DNA of 64,000 nt, taken from contig WARS01000010.1 in the NCBI GenBank assembly GCA_008933995.1, positions 5,373,001 through 5,437,000 on the forward strand, read 5' to 3'. Below are positions 33,861 to 46,259 of the stretch, one piece after another; the first letter of the stretch is position 1, and every line of letters starts with the position of its first letter. The translations under genes were made by a program, and so were the position numbers. Source of the DNA: Datnioides undecimradiatus. Lineage: Eukaryota > Chordata > Actinopteri > Lobotiformes > Datnioididae. Below the pieces are notes generated by a model. That model saw only the letters and a program-made list of their open reading frames with translations. It had not been told where the DNA came from and made no database searches.

Positions 33861-36748
33861 CCAAAAGTGCGCATCCTAAGTGGGTTTAACATTACTGTGC
33901 TTTATATTATTTGAATCAAATTATCATTAACTCACTGTAGTTACATGTGTTTGTCAGTTTTCTGTCAGGTAACCTTAATTTGTCTAGTTTTTACATCTAG
34001 AACCATTTTAGAACTTCTAATCATGAGTTCAAGTCTTGTTACAGTAAATGATAATGATAACACTTAACTCATCAAATTAAATCTTTAGAGAAATCATTAG
34101 CATATTAGTGTACTTCCCTGGATGCACTATATTTGGGTTAACATTCTCCAGAAAGGCTTTTTTCCTAATTAGAGAAAAACCTGATGGAGGCTTGTTATGT
34201 GTTTCAAAATAAGACACAGAGTAGTTCGTTTGCTTTTTCCTTATATGTGGATCATCAAGAAAGAGATAAAATCTGATGATATCTGAAAGAAATATCACTT
34301 TATCCTCAAAGATTGATTAAAACTAGCTGCACAGTATATTCCTGCATTTTTCTACCTCTATCTGAAGTAAAGGTGCTAGTTTGAGACTCTAACATGCTGT
34401 AATTACAACTGTAAAGTGCACGTGCACACGCTTTGTGTGACAGGAAGCCTCACAGGAGAAGCAACAGTATCTCCAGGAGGATAAAACTTGGCATTACTTG
34501 GAGACAAAAAATGTGTCAAATGTTGCTCAAGTGTTGTTTGGAGTGTTGTTTGGAGGCTGTTTCCTCCAAAGTTTCCTAAGATTGTCTTATTTTCTTAAAT
34601 CGCCACCTGGAGCAGGAAAAAAAAGTTTTATACAGTTACTACTGTCCACATATGCAGTCATACCCACTAAGACCTTTGGACTTTGATATGTAGATTTACA
34701 TTAGACTAACTAATAAACAAATAACACTAAATATGTGGTCAAAGCTCAAACTCTTACTTCAGCTTTTGGGTTAAATTAAACTAAATCCAAACTAAACTGT
34801 TTGTTTGTACAGTGTAAATTAGAAAATATGCATTTGTCTGATATGAATGGACTTGGACCATTTAAACTCTCATGTTTACTACAACGTCTTAGTCCAAACA
34901 TCCATAAATGCTTTGTGTACAAAATGACATGGAAACATAATCAATTTAATTGATTTTTAATCCTTCCCTCACTGAAGTTGCTGCTTCTTCAGTGAGTTAG
35001 GTCATCGTTGATCCATATCCGAAGCTTAAGGCATCCATTTGTTTGTGTGCACGTGTTTCAGTGTGTTTTTCCACTGTTTCTCTGTTTCAGTTTGCTCTCG
35101 TTTCACAGACCTAATTGACTTCAGATATTTACACTTGGATCAGCCACAAACTTGCTTTTTTACAACATTTAACGAACACACAAACACGATATGATCTCTT
35201 GCACCCCCCACCATGTGTACTACTGTTAAGTGTGAGCAGGATTTGTCTAATTAGCCTGTTTGCAGGCTTGGAGCATCACTTTTAATGAGGTATCAGGTCC
35301 TCAAGGTCATTTCCGTTTCTCTCCAGCTTGTGTGTATGTCTTTGCGTGCAAGTGTGAGTGTGTGTTTTCTCTTCCCTTCTGTTTGTTTGTGTTCTCTTTT
35401 TTAATTGAAAAATGTTGACTCAGGTTGTCTCCATCTGTTAAGTGAGGAGCAGCATGACCGCAAATAATTATGACCTTTGCAGTCTGTCTTCTCCCAGAAT
35501 GCCGCTCTGTCATGGCGAGCACTGCTTGTAAAAAGAAAAAAAGAGTTTTGTTGCACTTCCTTTATAAATACAAATATATGACCTGAGAATACTGTGCAAT
35601 CATTTAGAGAATTGACTCTGAATGTGTAAAGACTCATTTCTTTCCCTTTCATTGTCACACCACCTCATGTTTCTCTGTAATTCATATTTGCTTCCCTCCT
35701 TCACTCTCGTTTCCCATTTCCAGCCGCAGGGGTCAAAGATAACGCACTCGGTTGACATTAGTCAACAATAGCTTTTTGGTCATGGCTCACAACGTCCACA
35801 CTTTACCTCTACAGACAAGGGTCGTCAATTTTATTGTTTAAAAGTCATTCTGCCTAACCTTTATTGACTCCATTTTCTTTCATTTCTTGACCTAACTACC
35901 CGTTCAGTTCTCGTCTCCTTCGCACTCGATGGCTTCAGTGCATATGTATTCACCACGCAAGGCCTCTCTCATTTCCAGTGTTCACTTCATTGTCGTCTCA
36001 TTCCTCACGGACAGCTCTATTTCTGTAATGGTGCATGGTCAGCCATTATCTCTCTACCACACATTCATCTGTCTAAGGCATTTGCCCATATACAGATTGA
36101 GAGTTTCACCTTGGTGTCACCTAGACTTGCTTTGTCCAGAGCATTTCTCAAACCATGTTTGGTTTACAGAGCTAGTACAGCTAGCCAGGCTCAACCGCCA
36201 CCCACATAAATACCTGTGATTCAATGGGAGGAAGCGTGCCCACAGTGGAAATGATAACAGTGGAACTGGTCTAGGCCTATATAGCCAGGGGAGTGCTAGT
36301 GTCCCTCCTCTGTCAAAGTAAAAACAGTGAGGTGCTAAACACCTTCCATCCCAGCAGTGGCGGGGGGCTCACAATGCCATTAGAAAAAGTGTGGAGAAAC
36401 ACTTGGAGTGTCAATTCCTCAGGCTGGTTATACTGCAAGGCTCTGTGTGTCCAGGGATGCTATCGTCATGCCGATAGAACAGAAAGACAGGGGGCGGGTG
36501 CTCTAGGAATTATATATTGAGGATCAAGGAGAGATGGGGGTAGAGGTGCGAGGATGTGAGGGATGTACGGTGCTACTATATATGTGGTCTGACCCCAGGA
36601 TGGCTATTTAACTACTTACCGGCAGGCGCAGCGTAGTGAGGAGCCCACCAACACAAACAGGAGAGAGTAGAACATAGTACTAATGATTGTGCATGCATTA
36701 ACATACACACAAGCACACGGTATATGCAATGACAGAAACATACACTAT

Positions 36749-36754
<6 letters not shown>

Positions 36755-36788
<34 letters not shown>
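36755..36788. repeat. CA dinucleotide repeat
   Basis: Seventeen uninterrupted CA units preceded by CGCG. Confidence 0.95.
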
Positions 36789-36790
<2 letters not shown>

Positions 36791-37073
36791 GGCATGTGAT
36801 AGCAAAGAAAAGTAGACCGGGCCTTGATGGGTTAAATGGCCTTGTCCCCCCTGTGTTGAGGGGGAATGTGCTCCTGTGCTGTGAGCGATCGCTTCCTCTC
36901 TCTGGGGCTCCAGCATGGGGCCAGACTGGTGGCTGTTAGCTGGAGATGGATGACTTCTCATCCTGCCCCTTCCGACAAGTCGGGTGCACGGGCAGAAAAC
37001 AACACAGAAACCCTGAACATACAGCCATGAGCAGCACTTTTATTTATACAGTGGACAGTGCACTCAGCCACAG

Positions 37074-37103
37074 GATTCAGTTGTGAAAAATCACAACTGA
37101 ATC
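37074..37103 (+). other. Perfect 13 bp inverted repeat with AAAA loop
   Basis: Arms GATTCAGTTGTGA and TCACAACTGAATC are exact reverse complements separated by four A bases. Too short for a pre-miRNA. It may mark a palindromic binding site, a replication-slippage product or a decayed transposon end. Confidence 0.8.
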
Positions 37104-39162
37104 ACATGCAAGAATCAGCTTGAAGATTAAGATGCAGTATTAGCTAGGGCAAAGCTAATTTAGCTTGATAAGATAAATAATATGGTCCCTGAACTGTCAA
37201 CTTTGACACAGCAACAGAAAAATAGACCACAGAACAGAACAGCCTCACAGCTGAGACAGTCCCCACATTTTATCAGAGGCAACAATCAAGATGTTTCTTA
37301 TTTTCATGTTTTACTGAATGTGGGTGATACAGATTTAATCTCCTATCAAGGTTTATGTTAATTGATCTTGTAATAAAATAAATTATATAATTTAGCTGCA
37401 GAAATACTATTTATAGACCACATGAGAATATCTGTTTTAGCTAATGCAGTGAAGCAAAAACAGGTTGAGTTATTTCATTACCTTGTTACAAAAATCTGGT
37501 AAATCCAGAATTACAATAAATTGATGTTGATTTGTGACATTGCAAGCAGGGGCACCTACAGGTTGTCAGCTTTTACTGAGAATTCAAACATTTGTCAAAC
37601 ATAACAGAACTATTTGATCTGTAATCATCTGTTTGTGAGATGTATCTGACAGTATGAGCATGACGGGCTTTGGGCCCCAGTGCAGCGTGTTCCTAAAATG
37701 CGTTTTTTTACTTTGAGCTTTTAAAAATCACTAGTGTTGTTTTTGTTTTTCGAATGCAGAACTGAGAAAAGTAGTGAGTCATGCTGAAAGGGCAATCATA
37801 ACGCCATTTGTGGAAGCATGTTGTATTTGCTACCACACGTGTCATGAGTGAGGCAGTGGCATGACTGGATGAACGCCAATCCTACAATGTAGTTTCATGT
37901 TCTGTGTGTGTTAGGGTCAAAATAAACCAAATGACCAAATTCTTATTTTTGCAACTTGAATTTAAAACCTGCACAATGAGTAAAACTAAATCTCTGGACA
38001 GTTTATACATTTCTATGCCATATTATATATCACAATCGCCAAGTCTCAGGCATTATGTTGACCGTGCAGAACCCTATTCATCGTTTTCAACTAAAGGAAT
38101 CAAATGCAAACAGAGTCCAAAACACGCAGGGAAAAACATATCTCATTCCTCTAAATCCATGTGTGTGTGACCACATGAGTTACTGCACTTCATCTCCACT
38201 CTACATGGTCCAAGAATGGAGGTCACCCTCAAAGCCCAGTACAAAGAGCGGACTGATCCTGCGGTGTTGACTTTAACATAATGTCCCGCCTCCCGTCTGC
38301 AATGTTCAGAGAGCCCTGAACAATGTATCTAAAGTGAAGTTCTCCCAGCAGGTGGAGGTTCAAACGGGTCCCAGACCAGAGGCACCTCGGGAGGGATCGG
38401 ATGGCTGCCGCCTTTAGGCCTGGCCAAAATTTGACCCGCACTAAAAAACAGGCCTGTTCCAGACCATTGCTGCTCTCCCCCCTGCTAAAACAACACCAGG
38501 GAAAGTGTGCGTCAATATGGGTATAGCTTTGGGTGTAAATGGTGTGTGTGTGTGTCCATAAGTGATGAAAGAAGGGCATGTAAAGGTGTACATACACCTG
38601 AAAACACTGACCCAAACCTGGGTAAACACACAAATGGCCGCCTTGTGGGTTTCCTGCTTTGAACTCGTGTGACGTGCAGCTGAATGTGTCAGTGCACACA
38701 CATATGACCCTTGTGTGTGTATGAGGCATTCTTCATGTGAGGTCAAATGTGTTATTTATCTAGAACCGCATGAAAGCATGATGTTAAAGTTTTCCAGGAA
38801 AAGTTTATCACAATGAGATACACAAGTGTAAACGTCTATGGTGATTGTATAAGAACTATTCTTTGCCTTGTACTTCCTTAAATTGATTCTTTTTCCATGT
38901 TTATGCATTTATTTTAAAAAATATTTTCAGGATTAGTAAAAGGTCTGTAGATAGGTCAGATATGCGATAGGGCTGAACATCCAAACGGTTGTTGATGGCC
39001 ACCAGCTGCTAGGCCCCGCCCTTTGGTCAGTGACTGATGGGGCAAACTTGACCTTCTCTGAGAACGGCAGAGGGGTACAGAGCTGGGGATTGAAAACATC
39101 CTCTCAGAGTGATGGCTGTTTCAGGGGCTGAGGACACGAGAACCATGGCTTGCCAGTCTCTC

Positions 39163-39163
39163 C

Positions 39164-39208
<45 letters not shown>

Positions 39209-39210
39209 AC
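39163..39210. repeat. Compound CT-CA microsatellite
   Basis: About eleven CT units run directly into about thirteen CA units. Confidence 0.95.
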
Positions 39211-40954
39211 GCTCTCTCTGTGGAATCAAAAAAACCCCAGCAGTGGCATGCCAGACATGTCACCCGTGCGCCAGGCAGACTTCTCAGGCCAAGCTGAGCC
39301 AGCAGGAAACCACTGGTCACTAACTTTACCAGATAGAGAGAGGTTCCAAAGAGGGCAGCAGCAATGTGAGGTTTTAAAATGAAAAACTGTCATTGCCTAA
39401 TGCACTAATATGTGTGTAGCACGTGTAGCGTGTGTAGCGTGTGTTGTGTAGCTGGGCAGGCTGCAGAAAGTGAGACTCTGTGGATTCTGCTGCTTGGACT
39501 TTATCCAAGATTTAGCAAGACATCTGCTCTATTGAGAGACATGTCAAAGCCTGGAAACAGACAGAAAGAAAGAAAATATGTGAAGTCTATGTCCATGTGC
39601 ATGTACGTGTGTGGATACAGGCATGTTCATGAGATCATATTCGTTAGCACATTATACCTTATATAACAGTGTTCTACTAGTGCATGTAAACACATCTGTG
39701 TTTCTGTGATAAGTGGACTGTATCAGCAAAAGGGGAGTATATGTGGTTTTAGCCTGACAATGATAATGTGCTTATAAAGGAGATCAGTGGCTCTGGATGG
39801 TGACTCTTTGCTAAATCAATATGGGGCTGGTAATGACACACAAATACAAAACACACACCTCGACTTATAACAACTAAAATACTGTTCCTAACGCATGGAT
39901 TTCTGCTGAGTGTATACAGTATTCTGTGATTTGAGGAATCGTGAAAAAAAAGGCGGTGGGGGTGCACCGGGGGCACCAACAGTGAAAGTGCCTTTGATTG
40001 TAATTGACAAAAAGCCAATTTTGGGGATATGGGGGTGGGCTATATGTGGATTGGAAGTTTGATTTGCCGTTGATTTGCAGAGTCCCTCAATTTAAATCAG
40101 CAACATGAACTGTAAAAGTCATCTAGAGGTGATTTTGCCTTTTCCTTTTTTGGGAAGTACAACTGTGAATCTGAGACAGAAAGAACAGCACTAAACAAAA
40201 CAAAACAAAGAAAAAATTCCTACAATTCAGATATATATTCAGATATTTATATTTAGGTGTATTTATAGCACGTTTGAACCATGCGTGGGAAAGTAAGCGA
40301 TCCAGTGCTGTTTACAGGGAGTTTTGCAATCTAATGTCAATCCAACACTCATCCTGCTTTCTCCCCCAGTTTTCAGGCAATAATGGGGAGCTCGGTTGAT
40401 CAAATTGCAGCTGGTGACCTAGAAGGAAAAGTGACTCGAGAAAGTGTCACAGAGCTCTGAGGTCACACCGCGGTGTGGGAGAAGCAGGTATGACAGAGCG
40501 AGCTGTGCAGTCCCCACAAAATGAAAGAAGCTATACGTGACTCTGGGATTGGGTTGAGTTAGCCACATATAATGTTAAAGGGGACATCTCCTGATAGTCA
40601 TGCTTGAGAAACGGCATGAGAAAATGATGTGCACCCAGGTGGTCAAATGCTCTTCTTGTCTCTCAGCAGACAACCAGTGCTGCTTTTATTGCTGTTCATC
40701 ACTTTAAAGGAGGACCCATGGCGGGTGTTTACGGTTCCTCGCTTCCCCTCGGTTCTGCACGCTTCCATGCTTCCCTCGCCAAACGAGCGGGAGCTTTTGT
40801 TGTGGAAGGGGAAGTGGAAACTTGTAAGGGCTTATAATATATGGTGTGAATATATGGTGTGTGAGTAACAAACCATACATCTATTCAAGTCAAGTTATTT
40901 GGAGTGCAGACGTGTTCTACATGCCTCTCACGAGGACCCCATATGGGCTCCCAA

Positions 40955-41400
40955 TTTAATCTATACAATAACAAAAAAAGAACACCCCATTTATTTTATG
41001 CCATATGATATGTATACAATAGTGGTCCTATTGGGCACACAGTCATTAGGCCCAGATTAATACTTGCACAGATATACATAAAACCCAACAGAATGATATT
41101 GTTCTGAGTTGGCATCCATAAATTGTGGAGATATAGTGTCGCCAGATAGAAGGCATATGGCCATGGTAGGACACTGCTCCTTGTAATTGAGCAGCAGAGC
41201 AAGCAGTCCATAAAGATGCCAAGACATAGTTAAATATTTATGCAGATGAATGGAGCAATAAATAAATGGTTAAATGAATAATGGCTCGACTAACGTGATC
41301 GCAATAGATAAGTCATGTTTTATTCAGGACCTCTAACCCGTTTAAAGAGAAAAAGGGACGTTATTCTAATGAATCGTTTGTTTAAATTCACTCCAAGTGA
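40955..41400. promoter_or_regulatory. Candidate conserved regulatory element
   Basis: A 445 bp block free of simple repeats, standing out from flanking plain DNA. Words include GATTAATACTTG near 41056, CTTGTAATTGAGC near 41181, GGTTAAATGAATAATGGC near 41269, and CTAATGAATCG near 41367. A 71-codon minus-strand frame (40996-41211) lacks domains. Confidence 0.35.
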
Positions 41401-44050
41401 AAGTACAGAGATGGTATTTTGTGCATTTTCAATGTTCAGGTTAATAATCTTACAGCTTTAATAAAGTTATACATGGGCCCCTTTATGCAGGGCTACTGTA
41501 CAAAGTTGTCTGGTGATTTTAGGTAATATTTCTTCAGTTTAAATCAAAGGTAGTTTCCAAAAAAAATTAAAGTTTCATTGTAAAATGGTTATGTTGCAAC
41601 CAGCCTGAGTTAATCAGTACACTTCCTAGCTTTCTATTCTCTGTATTGTAATATTAGTGTTCCTCTATCTAACAAAACCATTTCCTCCCTTTATAGACAG
41701 ATGAAAGTCGCCCTGTGGGGATATTGTATGTCTCCGGACTCCCCACTGAGCTGACCAGATTGCTGTTTTGGCATGCCCTCTACAGGCTAAAACTGGAACT
41801 GGAGTCCACAGAGAAGTGGAAAAATGCCCTCTGAGATCATCTTTTCAAAGATGGCTATGAAGGGAGGTGAACAGAGGCGGTTCCTGGTTTACTTATTCAG
41901 TCCTCATATTGACAAGCAATATTAGTACAAAACTGTCCTCTGTTTTGAAATGCATTCACCAAAGTCTCCAATACAGAATCTTAAAGTGGTCAGTGTTATT
42001 AATGCATCACGTTCAGAGATACTTTCCCGAGTGGACACGAGGGAAAAGCTGTCAGCAGCACAGACACAGAGTCCCACTGTGATGTCAGGACCACATCAGA
42101 CATGAAGCTGTCCACAGCATGCCTGCAGGATTTCACTCTTTGTCCTTCACATTCTTCCTTTTTCTACCCATGGATGAGAAGATTATTCTGTCGAACTACT
42201 GACAACAGGCACAAATGCATTTTGTCTAAATCTAGTTGTGTCAATAATTTTCATTGCTCATCCTTAAGATGAACATTTAAAAATGTATATATTTTTGACA
42301 TTTTGTATTTAATTTAGATTTTTCTAACAAGTCAACAGTGTAAATAGCTGGTATATTCAACACTCTGCCGTCATGGATCGTTTCCAGTAAAGTTAAGTTA
42401 TTCATCAGTTTGCTGGTGACCCTCTTGAATCTCCCTGGGGCCCTGGGGGTCCCTAGACAGCCCACATTTTAAAACTCCACTTTAGAAACTAGTTTAGTGT
42501 ACGCCACAATACAAAGAGATTATCTAAAAGCATATGCAAAGAGGCAGCGGTACTTTCAAAAATCAGCAGAAAAACTCGTTTTAGAAATTGAGAAATTAAG
42601 TGAAAGAAAGAAGAAAGAGAAAAAACTCAGCACGGTGTCATGATTTGTCTGTAAAAGCGGCGTGATATTTTGGTGGAGGAAATCATTTTCAGGGGATATT
42701 GTCGTTTATATCCTTGTGTTTGTTTGCCTGTGTGTCAATGAGTGTGTGTATTTTGTTGTATGGCTGAGTGTGTATTTGTCTAGCTTTTAAAGCTCTGCCT
42801 TCCCCTGTGTGTCTTTATTGTGGGGCAGCTGAGACCCGGCTTGTAGCTCTGTCCAGCACAGAGACTCAGACACCAGCTGCATTCACTGTCACAGACCTCT
42901 GCCGGCCTTTGATGTCCGTTCTGCTGCCCAGCCCCTGACCACAGAGACAACGCGTATCCACCAACCATCTCCATTTAAAAAAACAAAAAAACAAAAACAG
43001 AAACAACTCACTCCTATTAACATGTTTTTATTATCTAACGGGAGAGGAGAAGTTGTTTGATATCCGTGGACAAAAAACAAGCTGTTCGGGTCTGGGCACT
43101 CTGGGGTGTCTGACTGATTGACTGCATGGGCAAAGTTCCCAGGGTCTGTCTTTGTGTCCAACTGCTTTTCAAACAGCCCCAGGCTTGAGAGAGTTTTGCC
43201 TCAGGCAGAAAAATGATAAATTAGAATTACATTTTACCAAATCAGAGTGTCTAGGTTTGGACTAGAAAGGTGCAAGAATGAAATGAGATAGCCTTTTATC
43301 ATGTGGAATCAAAGCACAATGGTGTTGACGTGAACGTATTTGTCCTTTGGACGAGTAATCATATGAATATGCAAAATGAGAGACAGGGCTTCCTGCTGCT
43401 GTGTTGATGCAATTGATAGGACACTTCTGAATTTGATTTGGTTTGCATTTTACATTTTTGCACATTATCATTGAGATGCACACCCTAAGACACTGGATTT
43501 GCACTTGATCATGTGTAGCTTGTCTTCTGAATGACATTAATGACATTATGTGCATGCACATTTATTTTTCAAATTCGTTTAAAGCGTATAAAATAATTTG
43601 ATGTAGAATTAATCATGACATATACCCAACCACAAAATAAACAAGATTTATACTGGAAACAGAAACTCCAAATGTCACTCTGAGCAGTTTGCAGTTTGGT
43701 TTTGCCATCCCTATCAACAAACTCTCTGCTGCAATGCACTTTCCAAACAAAAGTCAGAGAAGTACTCCAACATGCCTACCCCTCCTCCCCCTTTTCCCCT
43801 CTTTCCTGGAGTTAGCTACTTTAGAGTATAGACTGTCCTTCAAGACAGCAAGGTGAGTTCAGAGCTGTCCAGCCTGTGATGAGTGGAGCAGAGGGGCCGG
43901 CATCAAAGATTTGCCTTCTTAAGTGAATGAGAAAAGAAAACGAGTAAAGGAAAGAAGAAGAAAAAAAGACAAAGAGAGAACAATATGCACTGATCCTATT
44001 ATCCTTTGTGCTTTCATAACAGAGGTTTTAGAGACAGTGTTTGCATCATA
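41400..44050. other. Non-coding DNA, no gene seen
   Basis: Non-repetitive plain sequence with GT-rich patches near 42715-42780 and A-rich runs near 42976-43000. A 90-codon minus-strand frame (42889-43161) and a 99-codon frame (43262-43561) lack known domains. Confidence 0.6.
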
Positions 44051-44230
44051 ACCTCTCAGAATGACATTTCCATCACCGGCTGTGCTGCGCTGTATCGCAG
44101 AGGGATGACATCCATGTAAACCCCCGGATAGTGGCTCGCTTCACGACTGTTGTTAGCCTTAAAGCCCTTGCGCAAGCAACTCACAAATGCCTAATGGTCT
44201 TTATCATAAATATCAGTACTGCAAAGGTTA
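44050..44230. promoter_or_regulatory. Candidate regulatory element
   Basis: Short block with several CpG words (near 44076, 44087, 44125, 44138 and 44171) in CpG-poor surroundings, plus CTAATGGTC near 44192. No frame of note. Inference only. Confidence 0.2.
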
Positions 44231-44719
44231 TAGTGAGATAGATATGTCCCTGTGCCCCATTTAGTTGCATAGTAGACACTTTTGACTGATGCTGCTTTCA
44301 AAAATGTAGAAGCACATTGACAGAGGAGGCTTAGAGCTAAATAACAAGTAGGTTACTCTTGGGGTAATCTTAATGCAGGTGAAATATCTTTTCTCGTGTA
44401 AAGGTTATCTCAATATAACTTCCACATTGTTCTCTCAAATCTCAGCAACCTCCTCAGTTAAACTAATGGAAGACCTTGCCATTTTACAATAGCATGACTT
44501 AGAGGCAGGAGTGCAAGCTCAGAGCAGTCTGCATCAACACATGACCCTAACAAAGATGCTGCAGCTTTCTCCTCTCTAGCTGGAGGACTCCAAACAGAAC
44601 AGAGAGACTATTTAAGTTTTGACTAATGGTTTACTTGACTGAATTATAATCACATGATAATATCTATTGACTATCATTGATTTGCTATTAGAGGACTAGT
44701 TTAACCTTGATTTATAGCG

Positions 44720-44900
44720 CCAGAGATGCCGAGTCCAAAGCCATAAAGGGATCATTGACAAGCAACAATAGCCCTTCTTAACATGCCCCTAAGGTCCCCT
44801 TCAGCACCCGATCAATGGCTGACCTCTAAAGCCATTATTTACTGGCAATAGCATTTCACCTCTATCTGAAAATGATGTACAGTATCTGTCTGAGAGGAAA
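44720..44900. promoter_or_regulatory. Candidate regulatory element
   Basis: Compact GC-balanced block with GATCATTGACAAGCAACAAT near 44750. The word TTCAGCACC near 44801 equals the left half of a REST site, but the right half is missing. Repeat-free. Confidence 0.25.
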
Positions 44901-45025
44901 AGGGATACATTGTTCTTAACCTTGAGCTAATAGGCTTAAATAGTCTGCTGTGACTGATGTGTAGTGGAAATAAAAACAGGTGTAAAAACTGAATATATTT
45001 CCCATTTGTCTTGGACTGTAGTTAT

Positions 45026-45425
45026 AGGGCTGCAACTAATGATTATTTTTATTTTCTTGATTGATCTTTTTGTCAATAAAATATCAGAAAATTGGGCATG
45101 AGGAGGCCTAGTGGTTAAGAAGGTGTAATCTCAACGTAGCCAGTTCAATTCCCAATCTCTTTCCCTCTTGTTTTCTATAATCTATGAACTGACTGCTTTC
45201 GACTAAAGACACAGATGTCCAAAATAGGGATGGATTAAAAAAAACTGCAAAAACGTCTTCAAATAGCTTATTTTTTTTCCAACAATCTAAAACAAAAGAT
45301 ATCCAGTTTTGCAAAACAACAGGACAAAATCTTCACATTTAAGAAGCTGGTACCAGATTATCTTTGGCATTTTTACTTGAAAAGTGACTCACTTAATAAC
45401 TTGATTATCATTTTTTCTATATATT
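45026..45425 (+). mobile_element. hAT-like MITE relic, interrupted by a SINE-like insertion
   Basis: The left end reads AGGGCTGCAACTAATGATTA, the hallmark terminus of a widespread fish non-autonomous hAT-like element. It is followed by TCAATAAAATATCAGAAAA. After an interruption the known interior resumes: CTTCAAATAGCTTA near 45258, AAAGATATCCAGTTT near 45296, TTCACATTTAAGAAGCTGG near 45331, TTTTTACTTGAAAAGTGACTC near 45370 and TTGATTATCA near 45402. The right terminus has decayed. Non-coding. Identification is from memory. Confidence 0.75.
45098..45243 (+). mobile_element. tRNA-derived SINE-like insertion inside the MITE
   Basis: This segment interrupts the MITE interior. It has a pol III A-box-like word GGCCTAGTGG at 45105-45114 with GTTAAG following, a B-box-like AGTTCAATTCC at 45142-45152 and an A-rich end near 45235-45244, as in tRNA-derived fish SINEs. 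The B box differs from GGTTCGAATCC at three positions, so it is probably inactive. Target-site duplications were not found. It is not a functional tRNA. Confidence 0.5.
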
Positions 45426-46227
45426 AAACGTTCATTTAAACAGTGTCAGTACAATACATTTAACTTTGCATGTCAGAGGTGGAAGAATAAGGAGAAAAGG
45501 AATACGATCGTTGTTACTCTGTAGAAAAAGATGTCCAATTAACAAAGGTTTGTGGTGGACTGATTGTTTAAAAAACATTATACAGTATATGAAATGAGTA
45601 AATAATGAGAAGTCTGTGCGGTGGTTTGTATACATGTTAGAGTCTCTAGGTCTGTAGTGTGCACTTGGTAATAAAAGCTACGGTGGCTCCCCATTAAGGA
45701 GGACCTGGGGGGACAGAGTATCTCTCACCGAGTGACCTTTATTATGAAAAGAGCCACTGGGTCATTGGATGTGACACATATGTATTAGGCTGATTAGGAC
45801 TGCAGCCCTGACCAGAGTCCGCAGGTGTCCAGCAGCGTGACACCAGCCTCTCTCTCTGCCTGAATTAAAAGTAAATGACATAGATGTGACCTTTATAGAG
45901 AAAGCACCTTTACTCGCTATCCAGTATGGGTTGACTCTTTGGGTAGTGCATTGTTTTCTTTGGGACAAAGTGAGGAATGTCTGTTTTACAAAGAAAAAGT
46001 GGTAACACTGCTCCGCATTTTATGGTAATGTGTGTTTGGTGCAATGCAAATATCCAACTTTACTAAAGTCTACACGTGCACGTGATCATACATGAGTGAG
46101 TCTGCATGCAGTGTGTGTCTGTCGGTCAAAAGAATCTACTCAGACAGGTGATGTGGGTGAGTAAGCCATTAGAAGGATACAGAATCCCTTCCTCAGCAGT
46201 GCACAGTTTGAGTGCACTCAGCAAGAC

Positions 46228-46259
46228 CTTGACAGGCCCCAGAGCCAGGGCCTGTCAAG
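46228..46259 (+). other. Perfect 12 bp inverted repeat, 8 nt loop
   Basis: CTTGACAGGCCC and GGGCCTGTCAAG are exact reverse complements flanking eight bases. GC-rich stem. Possible cruciform or palindromic binding site; no link to a gene. Confidence 0.7.

Larger units (their letters stand above)
32530..36750. other. Microsatellites and plain non-coding DNA
   Basis: C-rich run near 32548, CA arrays at 32672-32702 and 32761-32786, and an 8 bp tandem repeat between them. From 33 to 36.7 kb the sequence is plain. A possible relic of a fish MITE begins near 33783. Frames up to 105 codons are translations of the CA arrays (threonine-histidine). Confidence 0.65.
36750..40955. other. Microsatellites and plain non-coding DNA
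   Basis: CA array at 36755-36788, a perfect short hairpin at 37074-37103, CT/CA array at 39163-39210 and an imperfect GTGTAGC repeat near 39414-39450. A MEF2-type word CTATTTATAG lies at 37407-37416. The minus-strand frame at 38229-38729 (166 codons) is histidine/threonine-rich from GT repeats, with an unremarkable C-terminal half. A perfect 14 bp palindrome, CACACCGCGGTGTG, lies at 40464-40477. No gene. Confidence 0.6.

Noticed and set aside
38229-38729. 166-codon minus-strand open frame
   Set aside because: N-terminal half is histidine/threonine runs from GT repeats; the rest has no similarity.
44795-44820. REST/NRSF site
   Set aside because: Only the left half TTCAGCACC is present; the right half is absent at canonical and expanded spacings inspected.
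45105-45152. tRNA gene
   Set aside because: A-box and B-box-like words exist, but there is no cloverleaf, the B box is degenerate and the context is a SINE-like insertion.
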